64,000 nucleotides of DNA, from NCBI GenBank assembly GCA_017416915.1, contig JAFQAN010000028.1, positions 24,130 to 88,129 on the forward strand. The letters are read 5' to 3'. The position numbers were made by a program, and so were the translations under genes. The stretch comes from Alistipes sp. Lineage in GTDB: Bacteria; Bacteroidota; Bacteroidia; Bacteroidales; Rikenellaceae. Positions 17,398-24,298 of this stretch are shown in pieces. The notes below the pieces were generated by a model. It searched no databases. It was given only the letters and a program-made list of their open reading frames with translations, and was not told the DNA's origin. The first letter of the stretch is position 1; the number at the start of each line of letters is the position of its first letter.

Positions 17398-18459
17398 ATG
17401 CTAAACAGACCATTTATTGAGCTGCTGCGTCAGGATACGCAGGGGCTTATCGACGAGATGGCACAGGATGCCATCCGCGAGGAAGAACAAAAATTGAACA
17501 GCGAGGATGACATCTTACAGAAGTACCTCCACTCGGCGTGTGATATGCTGCTGTCGCCCACCGCTACGATGAACTGCCTTATGGAGCCGTTGCTGCCCCG
17601 CGTGGGTGTCGCAGCACTCGTAGGCTCGTCCGACTCGGGCAAGTCGTCGCTCTTGCGCGGCTTGGCGATGGCTGTGGCGTCGGGTGCGGGCAAGTACCTC
17701 GGCTTTGAGCTTAAACCGCTACACGCCAGGGCGTTGTACGTATCTACCGAGGACGACCGCGACAGCCTCTCGACGCTTATGCGCCGTCAGGTGGCGGAGC
17801 TTGGACGCATCGCCGACGATTACGAACGCTTGGAGTTTATCTTCGACACGACAAACCTTATCGAGGTGCTTGACCTCTCGCTTACGCGCCGCCCCGCCGA
17901 CCTTGTTATCGTCGATGCCTTTGCCGACCTCTACACGGGACCGATGAACGAGAATAACCGTGTGCGCTCCTTTATAAACCTCTTTTCGCAGTTGGCGCAG
18001 AAGCACTCCACGTTGGTAATCTTCTTGCACCATACGGGCAAGCGTACCGAGGTGCTTATGCCCTCGAAGCATAACGCCATAGGGTCGCAGGGCTTCGAGG
18101 CTAAGATGCGCCTTATGATGGAGTTGCGTCCCGACCCTGTGCGCCACGAAATACGTCATCTATGCGTAGTTAAGGGTAATTACCTATCGTCGGACTTTAA
18201 GCACGACTCGTTCGAGTTGCGCTTTACCGAGGGTCTTAACTTCGAGGCTACGGGCAACCGCGTACCTTTTGGCGCCCTGCGCGAATATGACCCCGAAAAA
18301 GAGCGACGCGATGCAGAACGCACCGAAGAACGCGACAGCCGCGTAGCCGAAATACGAGCGTTGCGCGACAACGGACTGACTATGCAAGAGATAGCCGAAG
18401 CACTTGGCTATAAAAATAAGTCGTCTATAAGCCGTCTGCTTGCCGAAGAGTCGGCTTAA
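17398..18459 (+). CDS. RepA-like AAA_25 ATPase
   Basis: A 353-residue RecA-fold ATPase. Walker A GSSDSGKSS is at residues 76-84, a sensor-like ALYVSTEDD at about 112-120, Walker B DLVIVDAF at 168-175, and VIFLHHTGK follows in the motif-3 strand. This is the RepA/AAA_25 hexameric helicase type found in plasmids and integrative elements. The C-terminal 25 residues form a helix-turn-helix (MQEIAEALGYKNKSSISRLL). It is followed directly by the inverted repeat and the DUF6371 primase-like gene, so the pair looks like a replication or maintenance module of a mobile element. No integrase, relaxase or transposase lies near. Confidence 0.8.
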   Translation: MLNRPFIELLRQDTQGLIDEMAQDAIREEEQKLNSEDDILQKYLHSACDMLLSPTATMNCLMEPLLPRVGVAALVGSSDSGKSSLLRGLAMAVASGAGKYLGFELKPLHARALYVSTEDDRDSLSTLMRRQVAELGRIADDYERLEFIFDTTNLIEVLDLSLTRRPADLVIVDAFADLYTGPMNENNRVRSFINLFSQLAQKHSTLVIFLHHTGKRTEVLMPSKHNAIGSQGFEAKMRLMMELRPDPVRHEIRHLCVVKGNYLSSDFKHDSFELRFTEGLNFEATGNRVPFGALREYDPEKERRDAERTEERDSRVAEIRALRDNGLTMQEIAEALGYKNKSSISRLLAEESA

Positions 18460-18465
18460 TGTAAG

Positions 18466-18523
18466 TTGTTGCTGTTGCTTTGTTGCTTTTGCCCTATGGT
18501 TTTGCAACAAAGCAACAAGCAAC
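18466..18523 (+). repeat. 58-bp inverted repeat, left arm
   Basis: It matches the reverse complement of 18789-18846 at 57 of 58 positions. Each arm is itself an interrupted palindrome of about 21-bp stems around a 17-nt centre that contains GCCCTATGG, which sets the orientation. It lies just after the ATPase stop. Confidence 0.9.
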
Positions 18524-18788
18524 AACACAATATCAACAATAATAATATATAATATCAGTATGAATTATAGATACATTCTTGAAAAATATAGAGGACGTAG
18601 TACTCGATATAACTGCCCTCAATGTGGTCGTAAACACACATTTACACGATACATTGACACTGAGAATAATAATAGATATATCGCTGATAACGTAGGTAAG
18701 TGTAACCGCCTTGATAAGTGTGGTTATCACTATACACCACGTCAATATTTTGAGGATAACCCGTGGTTACGTGATAATGATAATAGTC
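18524..18788. other. candidate invertible segment encoding a zinc-finger N-terminus
   Basis: 265 AT-rich bases between the two 58-bp arms hold the start of the DUF6371 gene. In the decayed copy at 44.6-44.9 kb the homologous segment is in the other orientation relative to the outer flanks, which is the evidence that it can flip. Confidence 0.6.
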
Positions 18789-19528
18789 GTTGCTTGTTGC
18801 ATTGTTGCAAAACCATAGGGCAAAAGCAACAAAGCAACAGCAACAAATCTCCCGACACCATTTCTGAGCGCTATGTGGAGGGTGCTTACGCTCGGAGCAG
18901 CAGCCACTTGGAGTGGCTTCGTGCGAACTATGGCGACGAGGCGGCGGAGCGTATCAGGGCGATGTATCGTCTCGGTGCTACGCGCGATGGGCGGGTGGTC
19001 TTTTGGCAGATAGACACAGAGGGTCGTGTGCGCACGGGCAAGGTTATGGCGTACGACGCCACGACGGGGCGACGCCTCAAAACGGAGGGGTCGTGCGACT
19101 GGGTACACAGCATCCTACGTCGTCAGGGCATCCTCGACGAGGGGTGGGAGCTGCGGCAGTGCCTCTATGGCGAACATCTGCTTGCGGAGCGCAAGGATGC
19201 CGTTGTGGCGGTTGTCGAGAGCTACAAGACGGCGCACGTGGGGGCAATCGTGATGCCCGAGATGGTGTGGACGGCGACGGACTCGCTCACGGGGCTTACA
19301 GCCGAGAGGCTCAGGGCGCTCACGGGGCGTAGGGTAGTCCTCTTTCCCGACGAGGGCAAGGGTTACGAGCAGTGGAGCGAGAGGATAGCGTCAATCGCTG
19401 CGGAGGTAGGCTTCACATACCGCGTATCGTCGATAATGGAGGGTGCGGTATATTCCGACGTAGGCGCCGACATCGCCGATGCAGCGCTCTGTGAGCCTAA
19501 TATATGGGATAGCGACCCACCATTTTAG
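18559..19528 (+). CDS. DUF6371 primase-like protein with zinc ribbon and TOPRIM-like domain
   Basis: About 322 residues from ATG 18559. The N-terminus (residues 1-75) carries CPQCG and CNRLDKCGYHYTP, a zinc-ribbon layout I recognise from DUF6371 proteins of Bacteroidetes mobile elements. A linker (CCKTIGQKQQSNSNKS) is encoded by the right inverted-repeat arm. The C-terminal part has VVAVVESYKTA and VVLFPDEGKGYEQW, matching TOPRIM-like acidic motifs. Primer synthesis or DNA binding is likely but not shown. Base composition changes sharply: up to about 18850 it is AT-rich, after it GC-rich like the host. Upstream in-frame codons reach into the arm, but the ATG at the conserved YRYILEKYRG is preferred. 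Confidence 0.7.
18789..18846 (-). repeat. 58-bp inverted repeat, right arm
   Basis: The partner of 18466-18523 in opposite orientation. It lies inside the DUF6371 gene and encodes the linker between zinc ribbon and TOPRIM-like domain. Confidence 0.9.
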
Positions 19529-19559
19529 CCGTCGGCGCAAAACCTCGCAAAGCCTCGGC

Positions 19560-19589
19560 TTGCCGTTTACGAAAATATTTGTATATTTG
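19560..19589 (+). promoter_or_regulatory. promoter of the 19.6-kb lipoprotein gene
   Basis: TTG (19560-19562), a 19-bp spacer and TATATTTG (19582-19589) match the consensus. The ATG follows after 24 bp. Confidence 0.6.
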
Positions 19590-19613
19590 CACTAAGAACA
19601 AAACTATCGTGTT

Positions 19614-20081
19614 ATGAAGAAGATACTTATTACGTTATGTCTTGCCGCCCTTGCGCTTACGGGCTGCGACCCCAAGAAAAAGCACTACATAGGCAACGAG
19701 ACCAACTATGGCGTATTCCAATTTGCTCAAAGTGAGTTGGTTGTGGATGTTAGCGAGGATGTAACGTCGTTCCGCTTGGAGGGTAGCTACAAGGTGCAGC
19801 CCGACAAGGATGCCTACGGCGATATTTGGCTCTACTTGGATGCTGCACAGACCACGGCGAAGCACCCCGAACACTTTACGTGGACCAAGTATGTGAAGTT
19901 TCAAGAGGATGAGAACGGCGTTCTGTACTACGACGTGAAGATACACCCCGAGGCGATAGACAAGGAGCTATATATCGTCTATCACACCAAGACGGTGGAT
20001 ATACGCGACGACGAAATTGACGACTCGGTGCTGCAAGACGACTCAAAAATCAAGATTACGCTACGCCCCGCCGCCAATTAA
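19614..20081 (+). CDS. small lipoprotein of unknown function
   Basis: A 155-residue exported lipoprotein with lipobox ALTGCDPK (Cys18). The mature part is rich in Tyr, Asp and beta-strand patterns (FQFAQSELVVDVSEDVTSFRLEG) and suggests a single immunoglobulin-like or beta-sandwich domain, like the N-terminal domain of several Bacteroidetes surface lipoproteins. No catalytic residues stand out. It has its own promoter and no operon partners; the FeoAB gene is convergent. I do not recognise the family. Confidence 0.7.
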   Translation: MKKILITLCLAALALTGCDPKKKHYIGNETNYGVFQFAQSELVVDVSEDVTSFRLEGSYKVQPDKDAYGDIWLYLDAAQTTAKHPEHFTWTKYVKFQEDENGVLYYDVKIHPEAIDKELYIVYHTKTVDIRDDEIDDSVLQDDSKIKITLRPAAN

Positions 20082-20316
20082 GTAGGGGCTGAATTTGGGT
20101 AATGATGCAAAAAGTGGCGCTTTTCGGCGCTAAGATTGCGAGACTGCGAGACAATTTCGTGGTCTCGTTTTGTTTTGCGCTATTTGCGGTGGCTGCACTG
20201 CTTATCGCACGACGAGCAGCGCGTATCTCGACACCTAAAAAAGCGCCATACACGCCTTATCAGCGCCACGCTAACGCCCACGGCAACTGCTGCCACTGCC
20301 CAATCTTGCCAGCCCA

Positions 20317-22680
20317 TCATACGAAGAGTTGTGTTATGTGGAACGCTACGTAGGCGACAACCCACGCCACCGCCGTATTGTATAGTGCCGAGCCTACTGC
20401 CCAGCGCCAGTTAAGCTCCGAGCCGATGGCCATAATCGTAGCTATGCAGGGTAGATAGAGGAGCGAGAAGAGCAGAAATGCCACCGCCGAGCTTATCGAC
20501 ATACTCTCCGCTATGCGTCGGCTGATGCTGGGCGACAGATGCTCGTCATCTGCGGGCGCTTCGTCGCCAGGCTGCGCATACAGCACATTCATCGTGCTTA
20601 CGACAATCTCCTTGGCGGGGATGCCCGACATAATGGCTACCGACGCCTGCCATCCGAGGTCCATAGGCTCGAACATAGGCTGACACCACTTGCCGATATA
20701 CCCCATATAGGACATCTCGTAGGTGGGTGCCTCGGGGTCGTTATCGCTATACTCGGGACGCGGATAGTAGCTCAGCAGCCACACCACGATAGATGCTATG
20801 AGTATCAGCCCGCCCATCTTCTTCAAGTATTGTGCGCACTTGCTCCACATATGTCTCACGGTGGTCTTCGCCGTGGGCAGACGGTAGGGCGACAGCTCCA
20901 TAACAAAGGGTGCCTCCTGCTCGCGGAACATAAAGCGGCGCATAAGACGTGCCGTGATTACCGCTATGGCGATGCCGACGATGTAGAGCAGGAAGAGTAT
21001 CGTGCCTGCGTGTTCGGCGAAGAGCGTTCCTACGACCATTATATATATAGGTAGGCGGGCGCTGCACGACATAAAGGGTGTTACCATAATGGTTATTATG
21101 CGCGATGTGCGGCACTCGATTGTTCTACACGCCATAATCGCGGGTACGTTACAGCCGAAGCCCATAACGAGCGGTATGAACGACTTGCCGTGGACGCCCA
21201 TACGGTGCATCACCTTATCCATAATAAAGGCGGCACGTGCCAAGTACCCCGAGTCCTCCAAGAACGATATGAAGAGGTACAAAATCATAATGTTGGGCAG
21301 AAAGACAAGCACGCTGCCCACGCCGCTAATGACGCCGTCGGTAAGCATATCGCGTAGCGCCCCCTCCGACATCGCTCCGCGCACAGCCTCGTAGAGCATA
21401 TCTACGCCCGCGCCTATCCACTCTTGGGGGTATGCGCCGAGCGTAAAGGTGCAGTAGAACATAAACCACATCAGCGCAAAGAATATCGGGAAGCCCCAAA
21501 TGCGGTGCGTTACTATGGCGTCGAGGTGGTCGCCGAGGGTGTTACGCTTGCGCTCCACCGCCTCGTATGTCTCGCGCAGGGCGCCCGAGATGAAGCCATA
21601 CTTCTGACTTGCCACCGCCGTCTCTATATCCTCGCCAAGAGCCTCCTCGATTGTCTCACGTGCCTCGACAGCCATCCTCTGCCAGCGCTCGAAGTGTGGC
21701 GACGAGCCGAGAAGCGAGGCTACCTCCTTGTCGCCCTCGATAAGTTTTAGGGCCAAGTAGCGCGGCGGAAAGAGCGTCGGGGTGTCGCTACGGTGGTTGC
21801 GTATGTCGGCATTTAGCGCCTCTAAGTTCTCCTCGATGACCGCGCCATAGCCTATGTGGATGTGTCTCACGCGCCTGTCGCGCCCCTCATATACGGCGAT
21901 TATCGTCTCCAACAGCTCCTCGATGCCTCGCCCTGTGGGTGCCACGACGGGGACCATCGGCACACCTATCATCTCGCTCAGTGCCTCATAGTCGAACTTG
22001 GCGCCGCTACGCTCCAACTCGTCGTACATATTCAGCGCAATGACCATCGTGGGGCTTATGTCGATAAGCTCGGTAGTGAGGTATAGGTTACGCTCGATGT
22101 TCGACGCTACGACGGTGTTAAGGATGATGTCGGGCGTATTTTCGACGATGTGTCGGCGCACGAAAAGCTCCTCGGGCGAGTATGCCGCAAGGGCGTATGT
22201 GCCAGGCAGGTCGGTTAGCTCGATGGTGTAGCCCTTGTAGCGCAGCTCGCCACGCTTGGCATCCACGGTAACGCCGCTGTAATTGCCCACGTGTTCGCTA
22301 CGCCCCGCGAGGGTGTTAAATAGCGATGTCTTGCCCGAGTTGGGGTTGCCCACCAAGCCTACACTTATGCGGTTGGAGCTGCACTGCACGGCGCGCTCTA
22401 CAATATCCTCGTCGGCGAGTATTTGGCTCTGGTCGAACGATAGCTTCGCCGCCTCCTCGCGCGTCATCACCACGACCATCTCCGCCTCCTTGCGGCGCAG
22501 CGATATGTCGTAGCCCATAATGTGGTACTCGATAGGGTCTTTGAGCGGCGCATCCAACACGACGGTAACCTGCTGACCACGTACAAAGCCCATCTCGATA
22601 ATGCGACGACGGAAGCCGCCGTAGCCCAATACCTTGACTACGGTTGCGGTCTCTCCTGTTTTCAGTTCGCTCAGTCGCAT
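20317..22680 (-). CDS. feoB: ferrous iron transporter, FeoA-FeoB fusion
   Basis: 787 residues combining two Feo proteins. Residues 1-75 are a FeoA SH3-like domain (LSELKTGETATVVKVLG, FRRRIIEMGFVRGQ). Then follows the FeoB G domain: GNPNSGKTSLFN (G1), SGVTVD (G2), DLPGTYAL (G3) and ALNMYDE (G4, NxxD type). The C-terminal half is polytopic with gate motifs PFMSCSARLPIY and GCNVPAIMACR. It imports Fe(II) across the inner membrane. Fusion of A and B in one chain is usual in Bacteroidetes. It has a good promoter and is transcribed alone. Confidence 0.95.
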   Translation of the reverse strand: MRLSELKTGETATVVKVLGYGGFRRRIIEMGFVRGQQVTVVLDAPLKDPIEYHIMGYDISLRRKEAEMVVVMTREEAAKLSFDQSQILADEDIVERAVQCSSNRISVGLVGNPNSGKTSLFNTLAGRSEHVGNYSGVTVDAKRGELRYKGYTIELTDLPGTYALAAYSPEELFVRRHIVENTPDIILNTVVASNIERNLYLTTELIDISPTMVIALNMYDELERSGAKFDYEALSEMIGVPMVPVVAPTGRGIEELLETIIAVYEGRDRRVRHIHIGYGAVIEENLEALNADIRNHRSDTPTLFPPRYLALKLIEGDKEVASLLGSSPHFERWQRMAVEARETIEEALGEDIETAVASQKYGFISGALRETYEAVERKRNTLGDHLDAIVTHRIWGFPIFFALMWFMFYCTFTLGAYPQEWIGAGVDMLYEAVRGAMSEGALRDMLTDGVISGVGSVLVFLPNIMILYLFISFLEDSGYLARAAFIMDKVMHRMGVHGKSFIPLVMGFGCNVPAIMACRTIECRTSRIITIMVTPFMSCSARLPIYIMVVGTLFAEHAGTILFLLYIVGIAIAVITARLMRRFMFREQEAPFVMELSPYRLPTAKTTVRHMWSKCAQYLKKMGGLILIASIVVWLLSYYPRPEYSDNDPEAPTYEMSYMGYIGKWCQPMFEPMDLGWQASVAIMSGIPAKEIVVSTMNVLYAQPGDEAPADDEHLSPSISRRIAESMSISSAVAFLLFSLLYLPCIATIMAIGSELNWRWAVGSALYNTAVAWVVAYVAFHITQLFV

Positions 22681-22705
22681 ATACCTATATTTTAATATTA
22701 CGGCG

Positions 22706-22736
22706 CAAAGGTAGCAAAATTATACGTACGGTGCAA
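22706..22736 (-). promoter_or_regulatory. feoAB promoter
   Basis: On the minus strand TTG (22736-22734), a 20-bp spacer and TACCTTTG (22713-22706). The start codon is 25 bp further on. No Fur-like palindrome was recognised. Confidence 0.65.
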
Positions 22737-22876
22737 TCCCAATTTATGGGGATATGAGGGTGGAGTGATACTTTTTTTTGCCAAACGAAAATATGTCTCA
22801 GACTGCCCGTAACAGCCATTTTCGGTCGATTTATCGGAAAATCACGACATTATATGCGATTTTTTTGCAATAATAC

Positions 22877-22906
22877 TTTGAATAAGAAAATATTTTTATA
22901 TCTTTG
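22877..22906 (+). promoter_or_regulatory. promoter of the Hc1-like gene
   Basis: TTTG (22877-22880), an 18-bp spacer and TATCTTTG (22899-22906), 32 bp before the ATG. Confidence 0.6.
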
Positions 22907-22938
22907 CAAACAGAAAAACCTATTAAACAATTAGTGAT

Positions 22939-23115
22939 ATGAAGACTTTGGTAGAAAACATTAACGCCCAGTATGAGGCATTTGCAGCAAACGCAGCTTT
23001 GCAGGTAGAGAAGAACAATAAGGCAGCGGGTACCCGCGCTCGTAAGGCAGCCTTGGAGCTTACTAAGCTTCTCAAAGAGTTCCGCAAGGTTTCGGTTGAG
23101 GAGGCTAAGAAATAA
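22939..23115 (+). CDS. histone H1-like Hc1 family protein
   Basis: A 58-residue basic helical protein (MKTLVENINAQYEAFAAN, then NKAAGTRARKAALELTKLLKEFRK, ending EEAKK). Sequence, size and Lys/Arg/Ala content match the short Hc1-like proteins that are highly conserved in Bacteroidales, thought to bind DNA as nucleoid proteins. It has its own promoter and a strong terminator, which fits high expression. The DNA-binding role is from the family and is not shown by a motif. Confidence 0.85.
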   Translation: MKTLVENINAQYEAFAANAALQVEKNNKAAGTRARKAALELTKLLKEFRKVSVEEAKK

Positions 23116-23135
23116 TTTTAGCTGCGCTGAGATAG

Positions 23136-23166
23136 AGGCTGACCTTTTTTAGGGTCAGCCTTTTTG
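23136..23166 (+). terminator. terminator of the Hc1-like gene
   Basis: AGGCTGACC (23136-23144) pairs perfectly with GGTCAGCCT (23153-23161), followed by TTTTT. It is the clearest intrinsic terminator of the window. Confidence 0.9.
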
Positions 23167-23169
23167 TTT

Positions 23170-23562
23170 GGTGTGATAAGGGCGCATCTGCGGCACATCC
23201 CAAAAAGTAGAGTACCGTGGGCTGTACACTTTGGTACTATCCCACGGCACTCTCTTTTGCGATGCACCACATCTGCAACCCTTCTGACGCCAAACACCTC
23301 TCGCTTGGGAGCGTGGCAATAGCGCACTGCCTCGCACAACTGAGAACGCCTGAGAATGACTGAGAACGCCTGTGTTTTTCAGTAGTCTCGTCGTCCCGTG
23401 GTCTCGCAGTCTCGCAGTCTCGTCGTCCTGTCGTCTCGTCGTCTTATTGGCGCGCTACCCAGTCATTCCCAGTCTTTCTCAGGCGTTCTCAGTCCAATTG
23501 CGCGCCACCCAGTCTTTCTCAGGCGTTCTCAGTCAAATCGCGCGCCTCCCACTCAGTATTTC
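23170..23562. repeat. composite intergenic repeat, copy B
   Basis: The same block order as copy A but on the opposite strand: hairpin (23173-23276), CTGAGAACGC-type units (23340-23378), GTCTCGTCGTC-type units (23384-23443), then GCGCGC-separated runs like CAGTCTTTCTCAGG to about 23562. It fills the space between the Hc1 terminator and the HAD gene promoter. No credible gene lies in it. Confidence 0.85.
23173..23276 (-). ncRNA. candidate structured hairpin element, copy B
   Basis: Stem bases 23212-23221 pair with 23241-23250. Read on the minus strand, the single A-C mismatch becomes G-U, and the loop differs from copy A at one of 19 positions. Two stem pairs have changed on both sides compared with copy A. 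Transcription is not shown. Confidence 0.5.
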
Positions 23563-23605
23563 TCAGCCTTTCTTGACCTCCTACTGCATAAAACACCCCT
23601 TGCGA

Positions 23606-23637
23606 TTTGCGAGTTACGCCAATTTTTCTTACCTTTG
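23606..23637 (+). promoter_or_regulatory. promoter of the HAD phosphatase gene, almost leaderless
   Basis: TTTG (23606-23609), a 20-bp spacer and TACCTTTG (23630-23637). The ATG at 23645 starts 7 bp after the -7 box. Confidence 0.65.
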
Positions 23638-23644
23638 TACGATT

Positions 23645-24253
23645 ATGCAGCGAATTAAAAACATAGTATTTGACCTCGGAGGCGTGGTCTTCTCGCGCGA
23701 CCCTCACAAGATGGAGAGGGCGTTTATGGAGTTCTTCTCGTATATCCATCTGCCTAAGATGCCGACCTTTTGGGAGGAGTACGACCGTGGCGCAGTGAGC
23801 TACGACGAGGTGGTCGTGGCATTAGCCGAGTGGAACAGGTGCGACGTGGAGCTTGCCCACCGCAACCTACAACGTGCCATCGCCACACAGGAGCAGATGC
23901 CCGCTACGAAGCGCCTTATCGAGGAGCTTAAAGCAGCTAATTATAAGCTTTACGTGCTGTCGAATATGTCGTTGGAGTTCATCGAGTTTCTACGTACGAC
24001 GGATGTCTATCGCAACTTCGACGGCGAGGTGGTGTCGTGCTTCGAGAAGGTCGTAAAGCCCGATGCCGCGATATACCGCCTCTTGGAGGAGCGCTACTCG
24101 CTCAACCCTGCCGAGACACTATTTGTCGATGACCGCGAGGCGAACGTCGTGGCGGCACGAGAGAGGGGTTGGAGTGCCATCCACTTCTCGACGTGCGAGG
24201 CTGAGCGTAGCTGCGACGAGGTGCGTGAGCTGCTGCACACAATAAATGCGTAG
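23645..24253 (+). CDS. HAD-family hydrolase (YihX-like phosphatase)
   Basis: A 202-residue HAD protein. Motif I is FDLGGVVFS (nucleophile Asp, though the second Asp is replaced as in YihX-type members), motif II VLSNMS, the motif III lysine lies in FEKVVKPDAAIY, and motif IV is LFVDDREANV. Helical cap region near 20-95. These enzymes dephosphorylate sugar phosphates such as alpha-glucose 1-phosphate or related metabolites. An in-frame extension to 23372 runs through repeat B and is not believed. The 4-alpha-glucanotransferase gene follows after 45 bp, so a role in glucan metabolism is plausible. Confidence 0.85.
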   Translation: MQRIKNIVFDLGGVVFSRDPHKMERAFMEFFSYIHLPKMPTFWEEYDRGAVSYDEVVVALAEWNRCDVELAHRNLQRAIATQEQMPATKRLIEELKAANYKLYVLSNMSLEFIEFLRTTDVYRNFDGEVVSCFEKVVKPDAAIYRLLEERYSLNPAETLFVDDREANVVAARERGWSAIHFSTCEAERSCDEVRELLHTINA

Positions 24254-24298
24254 ATACATAATTTATATAGTAAGCAATTAACCGAAAAACGTGATAAT

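Noticed and set aside
20102-20353. An 83-codon frame between the 19.6-kb lipoprotein and feoB
   Set aside because: It overlaps the end of feoB on the other strand, has repeat-like bases (GAGACTGCGAGAC) and no recognisable sequence.
23372-23644. An upstream in-frame extension of the HAD phosphatase
   Set aside because: It translates repeat B and crosses a well-placed promoter; the conserved HAD start is at 23645.
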